Below, piece by piece: positions 37,496 to 49,373 of a stretch of 64,000 nucleotides of DNA. The stretch lies in NCBI GenBank assembly GCA_037957365.1, contig JARHVA010004088.1, positions 437,501 through 501,500 on the forward strand. Reading direction: 5' to 3'. How positions within the stretch are numbered: position 1 is the first letter of the stretch; the number at the start of each line of letters is the position of its first letter. The position numbers and the translations under genes were made by a program. The notes under the pieces were generated by a model, which was given only the letters and a program-made list of their open reading frames with translations, ran no database searches and had not been told where the DNA came from. Origin of the DNA: Torreya grandis. Its lineage: Eukaryota > Streptophyta > Pinopsida > Cupressales > Taxaceae.

Positions 37496-39290
37496 CCTAC
37501 ATCCCAACATGTAGTGGTGGCCTCGATGATGGATGCATGGACTATCCTGACGACATGGCACCTAGTGTTCTCTTAGAATGACTAATATCCCTATACAAAG
37601 GAGCCATATGCCCTACTAGAATTATGTGATCAGATAAATCTCTCCAGTAATGTGTCTCCCATGCCATCCTCACCACCTAAGATGTCATATCTTTTAACCC
37701 TAGAGGCTCCAATAATATTCAGTCCATATTTTGCTCCATCCCCATGACTCATGTCGCCACCTCTTACTACTCTAATCATTCTTGTAGCTACATCTAGTAA
37801 GCTTATATTTTCTCTATCTATTCTTGTAACATGCTAATATGTACCTCCTAATGATTCACCTAATCTAGTAATGAGGTCATTTGAGCCATTACTTTTGTTA
37901 TTTGCATATCCCTATGCATAATCTGACCCAATAAATGTGAAACTTATCACTGTAACTCTATTCATTCCCTTCATGCAGCTACTAATTGGCTCACATGATC
38001 CCCAATACCCCTATTGTTTCCATTTCTTCTCCCATACCTCTATGGTTGGTATACATTTCTTTTCCAATGATTTTGTCACCATCTCCAAAACCATTTGGAT
38101 GTACTTTCTACCACCACCATCATATCTTGTGCTTAATCCACCTATAACCCACACACACATAGAAATTAAATGGAATTGTCACTTCAGATAACAAAAACCC
38201 ACATATATCCTACAACTTTCTCAAAAAAAATTCAATCCTCCACCTCCCCTATTCCCTAATGTGTATTTTTTTATCTCTCTCACCTAATCATAGCCCCCTT
38301 TGATGCCACCCTCCACATACAAGAAACCCCACTTGCAACTCCTTTTTCTCCAACAACCCTTGCCTATGGTTCCTTTTTATCTTACATCCCCCTCTTATAG
38401 CTCCTTGTCCTCTTCTAACTCTCTTTGACTTGAAATTTACTTTCCCTATGATGTAGTTATACCTCCTTTCCTCACCCACATCCTTGTCAAACTAAGTGAC
38501 GTGGATTATACATCCATTGACCCATAATCTCCCTTAAATCGGCGGTAAGCTCTCCTTGACTACCAAATTATCACTTAATTCAACCTTCCTACCTCCTTGA
38601 CTTACCTGCATGACCCACAATCTCCCTTATCACAACCCTCCAAACCTAGTTTGCTATGTATTTATTCCTATAAACATACTTATAAAACCAATCAAAACCT
38701 AATAACACAATCCATACCTAGTTTTATCTTCCACTTCAATGTCAATTCTCCTACCCTACCTCATCAACATTCTGCACACCCTAATCTTTTTCTATCGACT
38801 TACACCACAACCTTCCTCTCCTTACATGTTAGACTAGCTTGAATGTTTTCCTTTTCCTTCCATGCCATTTCATACCTTTTATTTTCTTTTTATCTATTTT
38901 ACCCACCTATGATACATCTTAAATAGTAGGTGAGCCTCTACATCCTTGTCCCTTAGTGATCACACCTTCTTCCCCTAAATCATTGAGCTCTAAACTGATG
39001 ATACTCTTTTAGTGCTTAGCAAGCCCCCCTAATCTAGAAGTATGCAGATAGATGATGGATTCACCCACCAATGAAGAGTTTGTACAAGATCTTCAAATTC
39101 TACCACCCATCTTGATTATCCACTTAATCCCATAACAAGGATGGCCATTGGTGTATGGCACTAGCATAGATTTCACCTCCATTCTAGCTAATAAAAATTG
39201 GCTCATAGTGATGATGGCATTTTTACAAAAAGCCTTTGAAGCCCCTACTATAAGACCCCCCTTTTAAAACTTGGATCATAGTGATACCCA
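37496..39290 (-). pseudogene. Antisense reading frame between Tat-A integrase and 3' LTR
   Basis: Two protein-like stretches on the minus strand. The first, 39285 down to 38930, includes NAIITMSQFLLARMEVKSML, VPYTNGHPCYGIKWIIKMGG and SIISLELNDLGEEGVITKGQ. The second, about 38060 down to 37496, starts in a Gly/Asn/Arg-rich linker. It forms a probable coiled coil (HRDMQITKVMAQMTSLLD; SMLQE; QNMD) and ends MAWETHYWRDLSDHIILVGH, YRDISHSKRTLGAMSSG and a stop. Most interruptions are TAG where Gln fits. The middle (38.06-38.93 kb) is unclear. Some Tat-lineage elements are known to carry an antisense ORF in this position; its function is not established. I do not recognise the protein. Confidence 0.5.
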
Positions 39291-40332
39291 CTATAGTTTC
39301 ACTCCTATCACCCCAATTTTCCACCTTGTATGGGTAACTTAACACCACACTTCACCTTTTCCATTTAAATCACCTCCTTTGTCTCAACTTCATTTTTAGT
39401 GCCTCCACCTAAGTGCTTAATTCCTTATTTATTCACCTTTCTCCCTCTACGTCTCTTAATCCCACTATTTATGGCATTATTCAACCTCTTTAACTATTGG
39501 CCTTAACCACCTTTCATCCACCCATTGGTCACTTACTCTACTTATACACCATCATATCCTAATTGATATCATCATCTATATCTATTTGAGATCCCATGAC
39601 ACTTATTTCTCCTTCATCAATCATCTTACCACCTCTCCATCAATATTTATCAAATCTACTCCATCTATTACATGGTCATGTCTCATGTCTCTCCCATCAT
39701 AACTACATCATTCTAAGGTATTTTTAGACCATGTAGGTAGCACTTGGCCACATTTCAATGCCCAAGGATAGCTCATCCTCTATCTCACTCATCCAGCCTC
39801 ATCCCCCAATCCTTTAGTCCTTTGATCATATCAATTATTCTATATTATCACATACATCATATTAATCAATTTTTCTTTGAGATACATACATCATTAATCT
39901 TATTTTGGCCAACAACACTCTCTTGCATGCATCCTTGCTTGGGATATGTCTACAGTTTGTGGCCTTTTAATCTTATCATCATCATGTTATGATTGATTCC
40001 CCCTTGAGATGTGTCGACAACCGTGACACCCATAACATCTACTCCCTATGCATGTGTATTTTCTAGGGACATCATCAATTTTTATCTCATTTCTTAGGTT
40101 AATCATCTTCTTCATCATCTATCTCACATCTAACATCTCATCCCCTCATCTATCCATCTCATCCCACCCATCATTTCTTCTTTTAAGTGGCCATTCATCT
40201 CATTATTCCCCACATGTGCTCTTTAGGGGACATCATATCCCCTAACATCATCTACTAACATTCATTTATGACCCATTTTCTATTTGAAAGACCATTAATC
40301 CTTTCATTTCCCTTCATTCACAATTCCCTTTC
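39291..40332. other. Tat-A 3' untranslated region, no gene seen
   Basis: Strongly pyrimidine-rich on the plus strand (CATC-, TCAT- and CCCC-containing low complexity). The open plus frames at 39744-39992 and 40048-40245 are low-complexity and not supported. Confidence 0.5.
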
Positions 40333-40346
40333 AAAGAGGGGCAAAA
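40333..40346 (+). promoter_or_regulatory. Tat-A polypurine tract
   Basis: AAAGAGGGGCAAAA lies directly before the 3' LTR, in an otherwise pyrimidine-rich stretch. This is the expected primer for plus-strand DNA synthesis. One C interrupts the purines. Confidence 0.85.
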
Positions 40347-41052
40347 TGTATGCACCTAATTCTGTTTTCCAACATTATGCTTAATCTCATCACTTAATCC
40401 TATATTAACATATCCATTTTTCAATTAATTAATTAATCCTATAAAATACCCCACTTTCTACCTAATTCCAAATTCTATAATCCCTTTAAAGTCTAACCTA
40501 ACTCACAACCCCACTTTCTATTTAAATTCTTAATTTTATAATTATTTTATTGCTCATATATTTCCCTCTCAAAAGAAGGTCCAGAAGCTTCCCATCTCTA
40601 TAACTTTATCATCTTCAAATTCAAAATTTGAGGTGGAAAATCTCCTTCTCAAACCCCATCTATCCCTTTCCAAAGACCTATTTAAATAAAGACATGCCCC
40701 AAGCTTGAGAAAACAAGGAAGAAATCTATATTCATGTTATCGTAATTACCTTAGCCTTTATATCCATGTTGCATCCATAAGAGATATCTTGTATACATAT
40801 AAGCCACTACTAACCACATCCAACCATTAGAATCCATTGTCAATACTTAGCAAGCAATCCAACATTTCAAGTTTTGGGCATCAAATAATCACTTGTAAAT
40901 CCTAGAGTGGAGTCATAAAGAGGTAAAAATGACGGTGAAATGTTCTCGCTATTCTGATTTGCCTCTTTTATACATTCCTATTGGTGTCCTTGAGTTTTAG
41001 GTTTTTATTACTAAGTTTAGTAATATTTCTTGAATCTAAAATTTGGTGCACA
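40347..41052 (+). repeat. Tat-A 3' LTR (706 bp)
   Basis: Direct repeat of 23784-24492, beginning TGTATGCACCTAATTCTG and ending AAATTTGGTGCACA, followed immediately by the duplicated target ACATA. Differences from the 5' copy are mostly C/T and G/A changes plus a few single-base indels. Confidence 0.93.
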
Positions 41053-41360
41053 ACATAAATATAGGTTTACATAAGTTTACATGGCCATTCAAATATATAG
41101 ATGCATAGATTTTTATAAGAATTCAATTACACAACTTATTTAGAGATAAAAATGCACATGTATACGTAAGTTTATATAGGCATTCAATTACATAGCTTAT
41201 TCATAGATAAATATGCACATATATACATAGGTTTACACAAGCATTCAAAGTTACAAATTTTCAAATATACAGGTCTACATAGGCATTTAGAGTTATAAAT
41301 TTTTAGATATATAGACACATAGGTCTACATAATTATTCATATATTCACTTCAAAAATATA
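41053..41360. repeat. Degenerate repeat, ACATAGGTTTACATA-type units
   Basis: About four irregular units of 70-90 bp containing CATAGGTCTACATA or CATAGGTTTACA, a CATTCAA block and a TATATAGA block. It is the pre-insertion flank of Tat-A; its other half is the AT-rich 23.70-23.78 kb. Confidence 0.5.
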
Positions 41361-41581
41361 TACAACATTAAAATAGGTATACCAATTCATTCAGATATTT
41401 AGATATATATAGATATATCACTCAGATATCGAGATTAGGGGGCACAATGCATAACATGTGTTATTGGTTTCCATTTTCAGATTTACTAGTATCATCACCA
41501 TATTTCACCAGTTTCAATTATATAGCCTTCTATAGTACTTGATCCATAACAACACATCAATCTCATTTCACAATACTCAAA

Positions 41582-41815
41582 TTTAGATTGGGGGAAAGCA
41601 ACCCTTGTTTCTCCATGCATTTATCTTATAGTAGTCAGATTTAGAGTGGGGGAAAGTGAGCCTTGTCTATCCACACCTTTCATTCACATTACTCAGATTT
41701 AGAGTGGGGGAAAGCGAGCCTCATTTATTTGTACCTTCAGTTTATAATACTTAAATTTAGAGTGGGGCCAAGTGAGCCTTCTTTCTCCATCCATTCAACT
41801 TACACACTCAATTTT
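41582..41815. repeat. 58-bp tandem repeat, four copies
   Basis: TTTAGAGTGGGGGAAAG or a close variant starts at 41582, 41640, 41698 and 41756, an exact period of 58 bp. The G-rich head is better conserved than the tail. A weaker fifth unit may precede at 41524. The overlapping open frame at 41663-41929 is a consequence of the period, not a gene. Confidence 0.9.
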
Positions 41816-43479
41816 AATACAAGGGACATTTACAACATATGTTTCCTTTCATATATCTCAATCCAGTTCTCATCCACTTCTCTAGACAAGAAGTGTGAAA
41901 AATATAGATTACATTTCACACAAGTATAGGTATGCATTTATATTTTCTTTTATTATATTACTTCTATTTCATTACATTACTAGAATAAAAGGGCTCAAAT
42001 GTAAACACCCTAATTTGCTCAAGCAACCACACATACATGTTTGTTGTTATTCTTTCACATAAAGGTTCTTAGTGATGTTTATAGTCCTTGTTCACTTTGT
42101 CACCTTAAGTATTTTGATATTTAATATGTCCTTTTCTCACTATTTTTTCACCCCAACAATCACTAATCACCTTTTCCTAGTCCCAAGGGCCCCTAACATG
42201 TCAACCTTGATTTTTACTCAATTTTAAGCCCTTGGACATTAGCACCATTTTGAGGATAGTAGTCCACATTGATCTACTATCCAGTTTTTCCTTCAATTTA
42301 TGATGGGCCCTTACACCCATGTTTGGGTCTCGAGCCATCCATGACCCTTTTCATATGGTTTTTATATCTTTTTCATGGCATGTTAGCCAATGAATAAGGT
42401 ATTATATTCATAACAAAGATCTTCCTATATAAATATCCTCTCAAGGAATTTTACACCTAGCACTTACTATTTTGACACTTATTACATAAAATCAATTAAT
42501 ATTATAGCTCAAATACTCTACATACTACTTAACATTCACACCTAGACATTTTCATGCTTGATCAAAGAAGGGCCTAGGCAAAATTCATCCTAGCATATCA
42601 TGCAAGTTTATGGTTCATATTCCCTAAGGGAGAACTGCATGAAATATGAGACCCATATCATTGGGGTTGATGTAGGTAGTGGTAAAGATAACAGGGTTTC
42701 TTATTTGTGTGATTATAACATCCCAGAAACCATTTTTTCCTTATTTTTTACATTTGATTATTTCATTGTTTCATGTGTGCAAGTATTCATTAGGATTTTA
42801 AATAAGAATTGACCCAAATAGTGAAATAAATGAACCTCTACGTGATATTAAATCACCCATAGAACCTTCAATAACTCTTGTAGCTCCTCTGAAAGTTGCA
42901 TGGACATTAGCACCATATGGTGATACTATCCTAAAGGGGGTGATATTATCCTAAGCCAGATCATAAAAAACAATCTATACATGAAACATTCCTCTATGTC
43001 TACTCAATCATCTCCGGTATTTATATCTATGAGAAACTCTATTCATTTATAGATAATTCCATCCTTTTTTATTATTTACTATTTTATAAAGATACGTAGA
43101 ATCAATTAATTCCAATTTATTTCTAGATAGACTACAAACCCAACCCTTTAATCTAGATTATGATTTACATAGTAAAACCCTAAATAAATAAATCACTTGT
43201 GATGGAAAATACCTTATGTCTTCAATCTTCACCTAATATTACAAGTCCAAAAATACAGCCTCTAGTTCAACGTTATGCAAGGATGCATGCTACAATTATA
43301 ATACTCAAAATAGATTTTCCAACTAAAAATATATTATGCATGCATAATAATAGATGGGGAACTAAAGTCCCACTTTGATGATAACCATGTAAATACATAA
43401 TTATTCTAAAACTAGAATACAAATGCAATGTTTTTACTTGGATTGGTCAATGAAAACACTATAGTTACAACTGTGGCAT
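41816..43479. other. No supportable gene; LTR-like non-coding sequence
   Basis: TATA-like CCTATATAAATATCC near 42424 and text such as GTGATTATAACATCCCAGAA near 42710-42730 have the look of an LTR or promoter. No matching second copy was found. A 70-codon open frame at 42600-42812 (with VDVGSGKDNRV) has no continuation and is not assigned. Confidence 0.35.
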
Positions 43480-44116
43480 AAACTAAGAGCTAGGTGAAGA
43501 TATGGGGACACTAACTACCACTTGTGAATGTTGTAGACCTAAAAGTTGCCTCTTTAACCTTTATCACTTCACCCAGTGCATGAGTTTTATCAAATTTTTA
43601 TCTAATACCTCAAATTTTAGTAATAAAGGCTTCAAAATTTTGACTTCCTTAGTAATTAACCTATCTTTTTTAGCCTCTGATATTTAGACTCAACTACTAA
43701 AGCTTCATCCCTTATCACTCTAGATTTGGAAAGACCTACCAAATTGTAGTGCTTCTTCATTAGTTTTATATACAGTTCCTTCCACTTCTTATTTAAAATA
43801 TTCATAAGTCAAGTGGAGAAGGTTTTCAAAATTGGAGAGATTTACCAATTCCCCTATTTGGGTAATTACCTTGGTTAATTGCATGTCTACCAAAATTTAT
43901 AATGCTTAAGCTTCATGATTAACAAAAAGACTCATCAGATTCTTCATTGGTCTATGCTAGTTTAGGGAGGCATCCCTTTTGGTAATAGCATAATTTAGAC
44001 ACTAATAATCATCAATTTTGGTCAACAAATTAAATTGATTAAAAACACTCATCCTAGAACACTAGACTAGGAAGTTCAATCTTATTTCTTTTTCCTTCAT
44101 CGTATTCCATAGTGTG
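43480..44116 (-). pseudogene. Decayed coding stretch interrupted by the copia element
   Basis: One minus-strand frame from 44100 to about 43485. It includes SVFNQFNLLTKIDDY, MKNLMSLFVNHEA, MQLTKVITQIGELVNLSNFE, NLLHLTYEYFK and KEVKILKPLLLKFEVLDKNL. Stops are again mainly TAG and TAA. The heptad-like spacing of Leu/Ile suggests a long coiled coil. The copia target duplication at 44117 cuts its upstream side. The family is not recognised; the continuation beyond 49374 was not found. Confidence 0.45.
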
Positions 44117-44121
44117 ATAAT

Positions 44122-44719
44122 TATTAGGATAAAATAAAATATAGATTTATCCCCAAATCTCATACAATAGAAACTATGAAATGAATCAATCAAACATACA
44201 AAAAATAATCATAAACATGCACAAAATAAGAGACACCAAATTTAACGTGGTTCACCCAAGATGGGATACATCCATCAAACTCATCTAGTATATTATTTCT
44301 AGCAATACAAGGGAGAAATAAATCATGTAATAAACCTTGTTACACGTATATACCTTTTTGCCTCCTCTTTGTGTGTTATCTCTTTTATTTTTCATCTTAG
44401 CCATGTATCAATATATTTTAAGGTGAAAAACACCTAAACATAACCTCTACCATCAAATCTAGAAACCTTTAATTAATGGCTCAGATTAACTAAAAAATTA
44501 TAATTTTACAAGAAAATTTTAATAAAATTTTCACTTCGATGGCACTACCCCCAAACCCCCATTGGGGCACATGGCCCTCGAACCCCCTATTGGGGGATCA
44601 TCCCCCTAGACCCTCCCCATGCCATCATGGATACAAATAATGGGATCCAAAACCCAGCTAAAATAACATCAAATTTTTAACCTCTGATCCTAGAAGATAA
44701 TCAGGCTCCACACCTAAAA
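44122..44719 (-). repeat. Copia 3' LTR
   Basis: Left copy. Contains TTTAACGTGGTTCACCCAAG and, at 44540-44620, a GC-rich block of CCCCCATTGGGG-type hairpins. The outer end (plus CCTAAAA at 44713-44719) has lost the TGTTAGG start. Just beyond it, on the minus strand, CCAAGTGGGAT is a clear polypurine-like tract. Confidence 0.9.
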
Positions 44720-44789
44720 ATATCCCACTTGGACACTGATTGCAAAAACTCCATAGCTACTACATCCACTATACTATCTAGACCTATAC

Positions 44790-47700
44790 AAGTTCATTAA
44801 TTTAATTATCATCCATGAAGAACAATTGAAGCTCAACAAATCTTCAACTTCTCTCTTGTAACCACTTTTGTCATCATATTCATAGTATTTTTACTAATAT
44901 GTATCTTCTCCAATTTTAGTTTCTCTTCCTCTATCATTGAATGAATGAAATGATACTTAAATATAATATGTTTTGTTATGGAGTGAAAGCTGAGTTTTTG
45001 GCTAAATGGATTGCACTCTGACTACCCCTATATAGAGTGAATATTTCTTGACTATGTCCCAATTCTTCCATCAACCTCTGTAACCAAATTATTTCCTTGC
45101 TTGCTTCTATAGAGAAACATACTTAGCCTTTATGATTAAAAGTGCCACAACCTTCTATAACCATGATACCCAACTAACTATTATACCATCTACTATAAAA
45201 ACATACCCTATAGTGCTTCTTCTATCATCCAATTCACTTACCACATTTAATTCAACATATCCCTGTATCTAATCCACCATAGCTGAACACTATATCTATG
45301 GTCCCTCTTAAGTAGCTAAGGGTCCATTTCACTACCTTCCAATGTTCCTTTCTTAGATCACTCATGAACCTACTCACCACTCCCACTACATATGCAATGT
45401 CTAGCCTTGTACACACCATTGCATACATTAAATTGCCAACTACTGATGAATATGAAATGTTAGACATTAGGGTCTTTTCTTCTTATGTTTTAGGAAATTG
45501 TTCCTTTATTAATTTAAAGTGTGTAGCCAAAGGTGTCCCAACTAAGTTTACATCCTGCATATTAAATCTTTCCAACAATTTTTTGATGTACATTCCCTAT
45601 GATAATTCTAGCTTCCTATTATTTTTATATCTAGTTATCCTCATACAAAGGATTTATTTAGATGCACCTAGATCCTTCATAAAAAAGCTATCACTTAACT
45701 ATTTCTTTAGTACATTAATATTGTGCATGTTAGAACCAGCTACAAGCATATCATCTACATATAAAATAAAACTAATGTAGCTTCCATTTTCAAAACTTTT
45801 AAAATATACACAATGGTCTAAATGACATCTACAATAACCTTAAACTATCATAAAACTATTAAATTTCAAATACCACTATCTTGGAGCTTATTTTAGGCCA
45901 TACAAACTCTTCTTCAACCTGTACACCATTTTCTCCTTACCTTTGACTTTGTATCCCTATGGCTGCTCCATATATATTTCCTCCTCCAAGTCACCATGAA
46001 GGAATGCAGTCTTTACATCTAACTGTTCAAGGTGTAAATCTTCTACTACTACCAAACTTAAAACAGCTCTTATAAAATCCATTTTAACTACTAGAAAAAA
46101 TATTTCATCAAATTATATACTTTCTTTTGTTCAAAACCTTTGACCACCATTTTGGCCTTGAATTTCTTTTTTACTTTCATTTTCCTCATTTATTCTATAT
46201 ACCCACTTATTCTAAAATGCATTATTTCCTTTAGGAAACTCTACCAAATCACATGTCTGGTTTTCCATTAGAGCATCATACTCCTCATCCATAACTTACT
46301 CCCACTTATCCTTGGCATCAATCTACACTACTTCTTCATAGCTTTCTAGCTCACCATCAACAGTAAGTAATAAATAATATAAAGAAGAAGAAAAATGATC
46401 AAGTAGTCTACTTACTCTTGTAGATCTTCTAACAAGGGTTTGAGATACCTGTTCTTATTGCATATTTTGATCAGGAACCTCTAAAACATGTTTTTTTGTA
46501 ATGTTTTCTAATACTATATATTCCCTTTTGGATTCTTCTTGCTTCTTTTCTTGAAACTTATCCATGTACATGACTTTTTCATGGAACATAACATCTCTAA
46601 TCTTGATTATTTTCTTATCTTCTAAATTCCACAACCAGGATCAATAGTCATCAATTCCATAAACAATAAATATGCATTTTTGAGACTTAGCTTCTAATGT
46701 ATTCTTATGATCTTTGTAAATATAATAAAATGCCTCACAACTAAAAACTCTTAGAAAAGAATAGTCTACCTTCTTTCTAGTCCATGCCTCCTCTAGTATT
46801 CCACCATCTAAAGCAATTTAATGTCCTCTATTTATCATATAAACTATTGTAGTTATAGCATCTACCCAAAATTATAAAGGCAAACCTGCATGCAATCTCA
46901 TGAATTTGACACACTCCATAATAGTCCTATTCATTCTTTCTAACACACCATTCTATTATGGTGTTCTTGGAACTATTTTTTGTCTATGAATTACACTTTT
47001 TGAATAATAATTGTTAAAAGCATTAGTAATACTCACCTCCATTATTTGATCTAAGACATTTTAGTTTTAAAAATGTTTCATTTTCAACTAAAGGTTTTCA
47101 TTTATTAAATGTATCAAAAACATTAAGACTTATTTTTATATAGTATACCCAAACCTTCCTAGTTACACCATCAATAAATTTAACGTAATAATTTGAACCA
47201 CCAAGTGAAGATACCTAATCTGGTTTCCATACATCTATATGCACAAGCTCTAACTTCTGCTCTTCTTGCCCGATCCAACCCTAAGAAACCTTAGACATTT
47301 TTATTTCCCGTATACACAGTGCTCACAAATGTCTAGATCTAATTATTTTAGACTTGGTAGTTTATCTTTTACATGTAGGGTCTTCATTCCCTTTTCGCTC
47401 ATGTGGCCAAGTCTATAATGCCACAAAATTGCATCTTTACCTGTAGCAGCTATAGCACAAGATGAATTAACATTATCTGTAAACAAATATAAATTTACTA
47501 ATTTATTACCTTTTTCAACCACTAAATAACCCTTTGTAACCTTCCATGATTTGGCTATAAATGTGACCATACAAGCCTCACTACCTAGTTGCCCTATAGA
47601 GATCAAATTTCTCCTCAAGCTCAAAACATGCCTAATATCCTTCGGCACCCAAATGTTTTCATTTTATAATTTATTATAAACACTTCCTTTTCTAATAATA

Positions 47701-48540
47701 CTACATGGTTTATCATCACCAAGGTAAACATTTCCATAATTACCTTGAATGTAATCTATAAAATAATGTCTATTAGGGGTATCATGAAAAGAAGCACCTA
47801 AATCTAAAACCCAAGATTCAATGATATTATCCAAATAAAGTATAAGATCATCTTGTAGTACATCACCTACTACATTTTCTTCTTTATTACCTTCCTATTG
47901 GTCCTCACTTGATTTATCCTTTCAAAACCAACACTCTTTCTTTGTGTTTTTTAGATTGCCATAGCTCTAACATTCCATCTTGCCTCTTGATTTAGATCTT
48001 GTACTTCCTTTTTATTTTCCATAGTTTTCTCTTCCTCTATTCTTCTACCTTCCTCTATTTTCCACTATTAATGCATTTCTAGATATGGATGTTTCACCTG
48101 TGATATTTCATTCACATTTCCTCACTTAGGATAACACCCACCACATCTTCAAACTTTAGTTTAGCATTATTAGACATAGAGTTGCTTACTATCATTACCA
48201 AGCTATTCCAACTTTCAAGCGAAGAACAAAGAATAAGAATATCCCTAACTTCATCATCAAAGTCAATATTTATAGAATTTAATTCACTAGTAATCATGTT
48301 AAACTCATTTAAATAATCTGGTACTAAACCATTTTTAGACATTTTCATATTAAATAAAATTTTTTATCAAAAATATTTTATTAGAGGGTTTTTCATATAA
48401 CTTGCCTAGTATGCTCATAAGACCTTCTATTATCTTTTCTTGTGATATGTTGAATGCTACAAAAGATGCAAGGCACAATTGTATTGTTCCAAAGGATTTT
48501 TGATCCAATAGTTCCCAAGCTTCATCTGACATTGTTGATG
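44790..48540 (-). pseudogene. Copia gag-pol polyprotein
   Basis: From right to left. Gag is of UBN2 type (YLNEFNMITSELNSINIDFD; KLKFEDVVGVILSEEM, 48112-48348), with a decayed zinc knuckle near 47.98 kb. The protease active site reads WVLDLGASFHDTP (47.81 kb), where DSGA is expected and Ser reads Leu. The pre-integrase domain is ILWHYRLGHMSEKGMKTL. Integrase includes NGVLERMNRTIMECVKFMRL. RT includes LDVKTAFLHGDLEEEIYM and YVDDML (45744-45761, catalytic pair intact). The RNase H side has VGNLMYAMVCTRLDIAYVVG. Many TAG codons replace Gln or Trp, so no functional product is possible. Confidence 0.92.
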
Positions 48541-48733
48541 GCTTCTTAGCTTGCCCTCCAAATAATAACTATTGGTCATTTTGGTAAAGGTAATACTCTA
48601 TCTACATCTTTCACAATTCAAAGTTCTATCCATTGAAATTATCCACCTTAGATTTATTTTCATCCACCATAGCTCCCACTCGAGGTCAAACCCTTTTCTT
48701 CTTGTGATTTAAAATTATGCAAATAAAACCTTT

Positions 48734-48745
48734 GATTTGATACCA
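48734..48745 (-). promoter_or_regulatory. Copia primer-binding site
   Basis: Minus strand TGGTATCAAATC, two changes from TGGTATCAGAGC, the initiator-Met tRNA complement used by most plant copia elements. It lies two bases from the LTR end. Confidence 0.85.
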
Positions 48746-48747
48746 CT

Positions 48748-49373
48748 TTTTAAGATAAAATAAAACATAGATTTATCCCCATATTACATACAATAGAAAC
48801 TATGAAATGAATCAATCAAACATACATAAAATAATCATAAACATGCATAAAATAAGAGACACCAGATTTAACATGGTTCACCCAAGATGGGCTACATCTA
48901 CCAAACTTGTTCAGTATATTATTTCTACCAATACAAGGGAGAAATAAATCCTATAAAAAACCTTGTTACACCTCTCTACCTTTTCTACCTCCTCTCTCTA
49001 TGTTATCTCTTTTATTTTTCATCTCAACCATGTATCAATACATTTAAGGGGAAAAAACACCTAAACATAACCTCTACTATCACATATAGAAACCTTTAAT
49101 CAATGGCCCAGATTGACTACAAAATTACAATTTTACAAGGTAATTTTAATAAAAAAATTACTTCGGGGGTGCTGCCCTCAAACCCCTATTGGGGTGCATG
49201 GCCCTCAAACCCCCCATTGGCAGGGTCATCCCCCCATACCCTTCAAGGGGGTTTCCCCCCTTGAAACCCCCTGCATCATCATAGATATAAAGAATGGGAT
49301 CTAAAACCATGCTAAAATAACATTAGATTTTTAACCTCATATCTTGGAAGACAATCAGGCTCCACACCCAACA
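48748..49373 (-). repeat. Copia 5' LTR
   Basis: Right copy, starting on the minus strand TGTTGGGTGTGGAGCC at 49373. It contains the TTTAACATGGTTCACCCAAG block and a longer GC-rich hairpin block (49165-49270) than the 3' LTR, with extra CCCC/GGGG units including CCTTCAAGGGGG. Confidence 0.9.

Larger units (their letters stand above)
23784..41052 (+). mobile_element. Tat-A: complete Ty3/gypsy Tat-lineage LTR retrotransposon, 17.3 kb
   Basis: The LTRs at 23784-24492 and 40347-41052 are direct repeats that begin TG and end TTTGGTGCACA. The flanking 5-bp duplication ACATA (23779-23783 and 41053-41057) is perfect. A primer-binding-like site follows the 5' LTR and a purine tract precedes the 3' LTR. 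Between them, in order: a 3.8-kb leader, gag, protease, G-patch-like segment, RT, RNase H, a second RNase H-like domain, integrase, then about 5 kb with an antisense frame. The second RNase H between RNase H and integrase and the long 3' region are marks of the Tat lineage. By eye the LTRs differ at roughly one base in eight to ten, so the insertion is old. Confidence 0.93.
44122..49373 (-). mobile_element. Ty1/copia LTR retrotransposon, 5.25 kb, complete but dead
   Basis: Two direct repeats of about 0.6 kb (44122-44719 and 48748-49373) enclose gag, protease, integrase, RT and RNase H in copia order, read from right to left. Ends were TGTTAGG...CCTAACA, now partly mutated. The flanking pentamers ATAAT (44117-44121) and TTAAT (49374-49378) agree at four of five bases, a likely decayed target duplication. 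By eye the LTRs differ at nearly one base in ten. A primer-binding site with the initiator-Met form typical of copia sits beside the right LTR. Confidence 0.93.

Noticed and set aside
39744..40245. Two plus-strand open frames rich in Ser, Pro, Ile and His
   Set aside because: They arise from pyrimidine-rich low-complexity DNA just before the Tat-A purine tract.
42600..42812. 70-codon frame containing VDVGSGKDNRV, which recalls a nucleotide-binding or kinase-like start
   Set aside because: It stands alone in LTR-like sequence, ends in AT-rich text and has no continuation in any frame.
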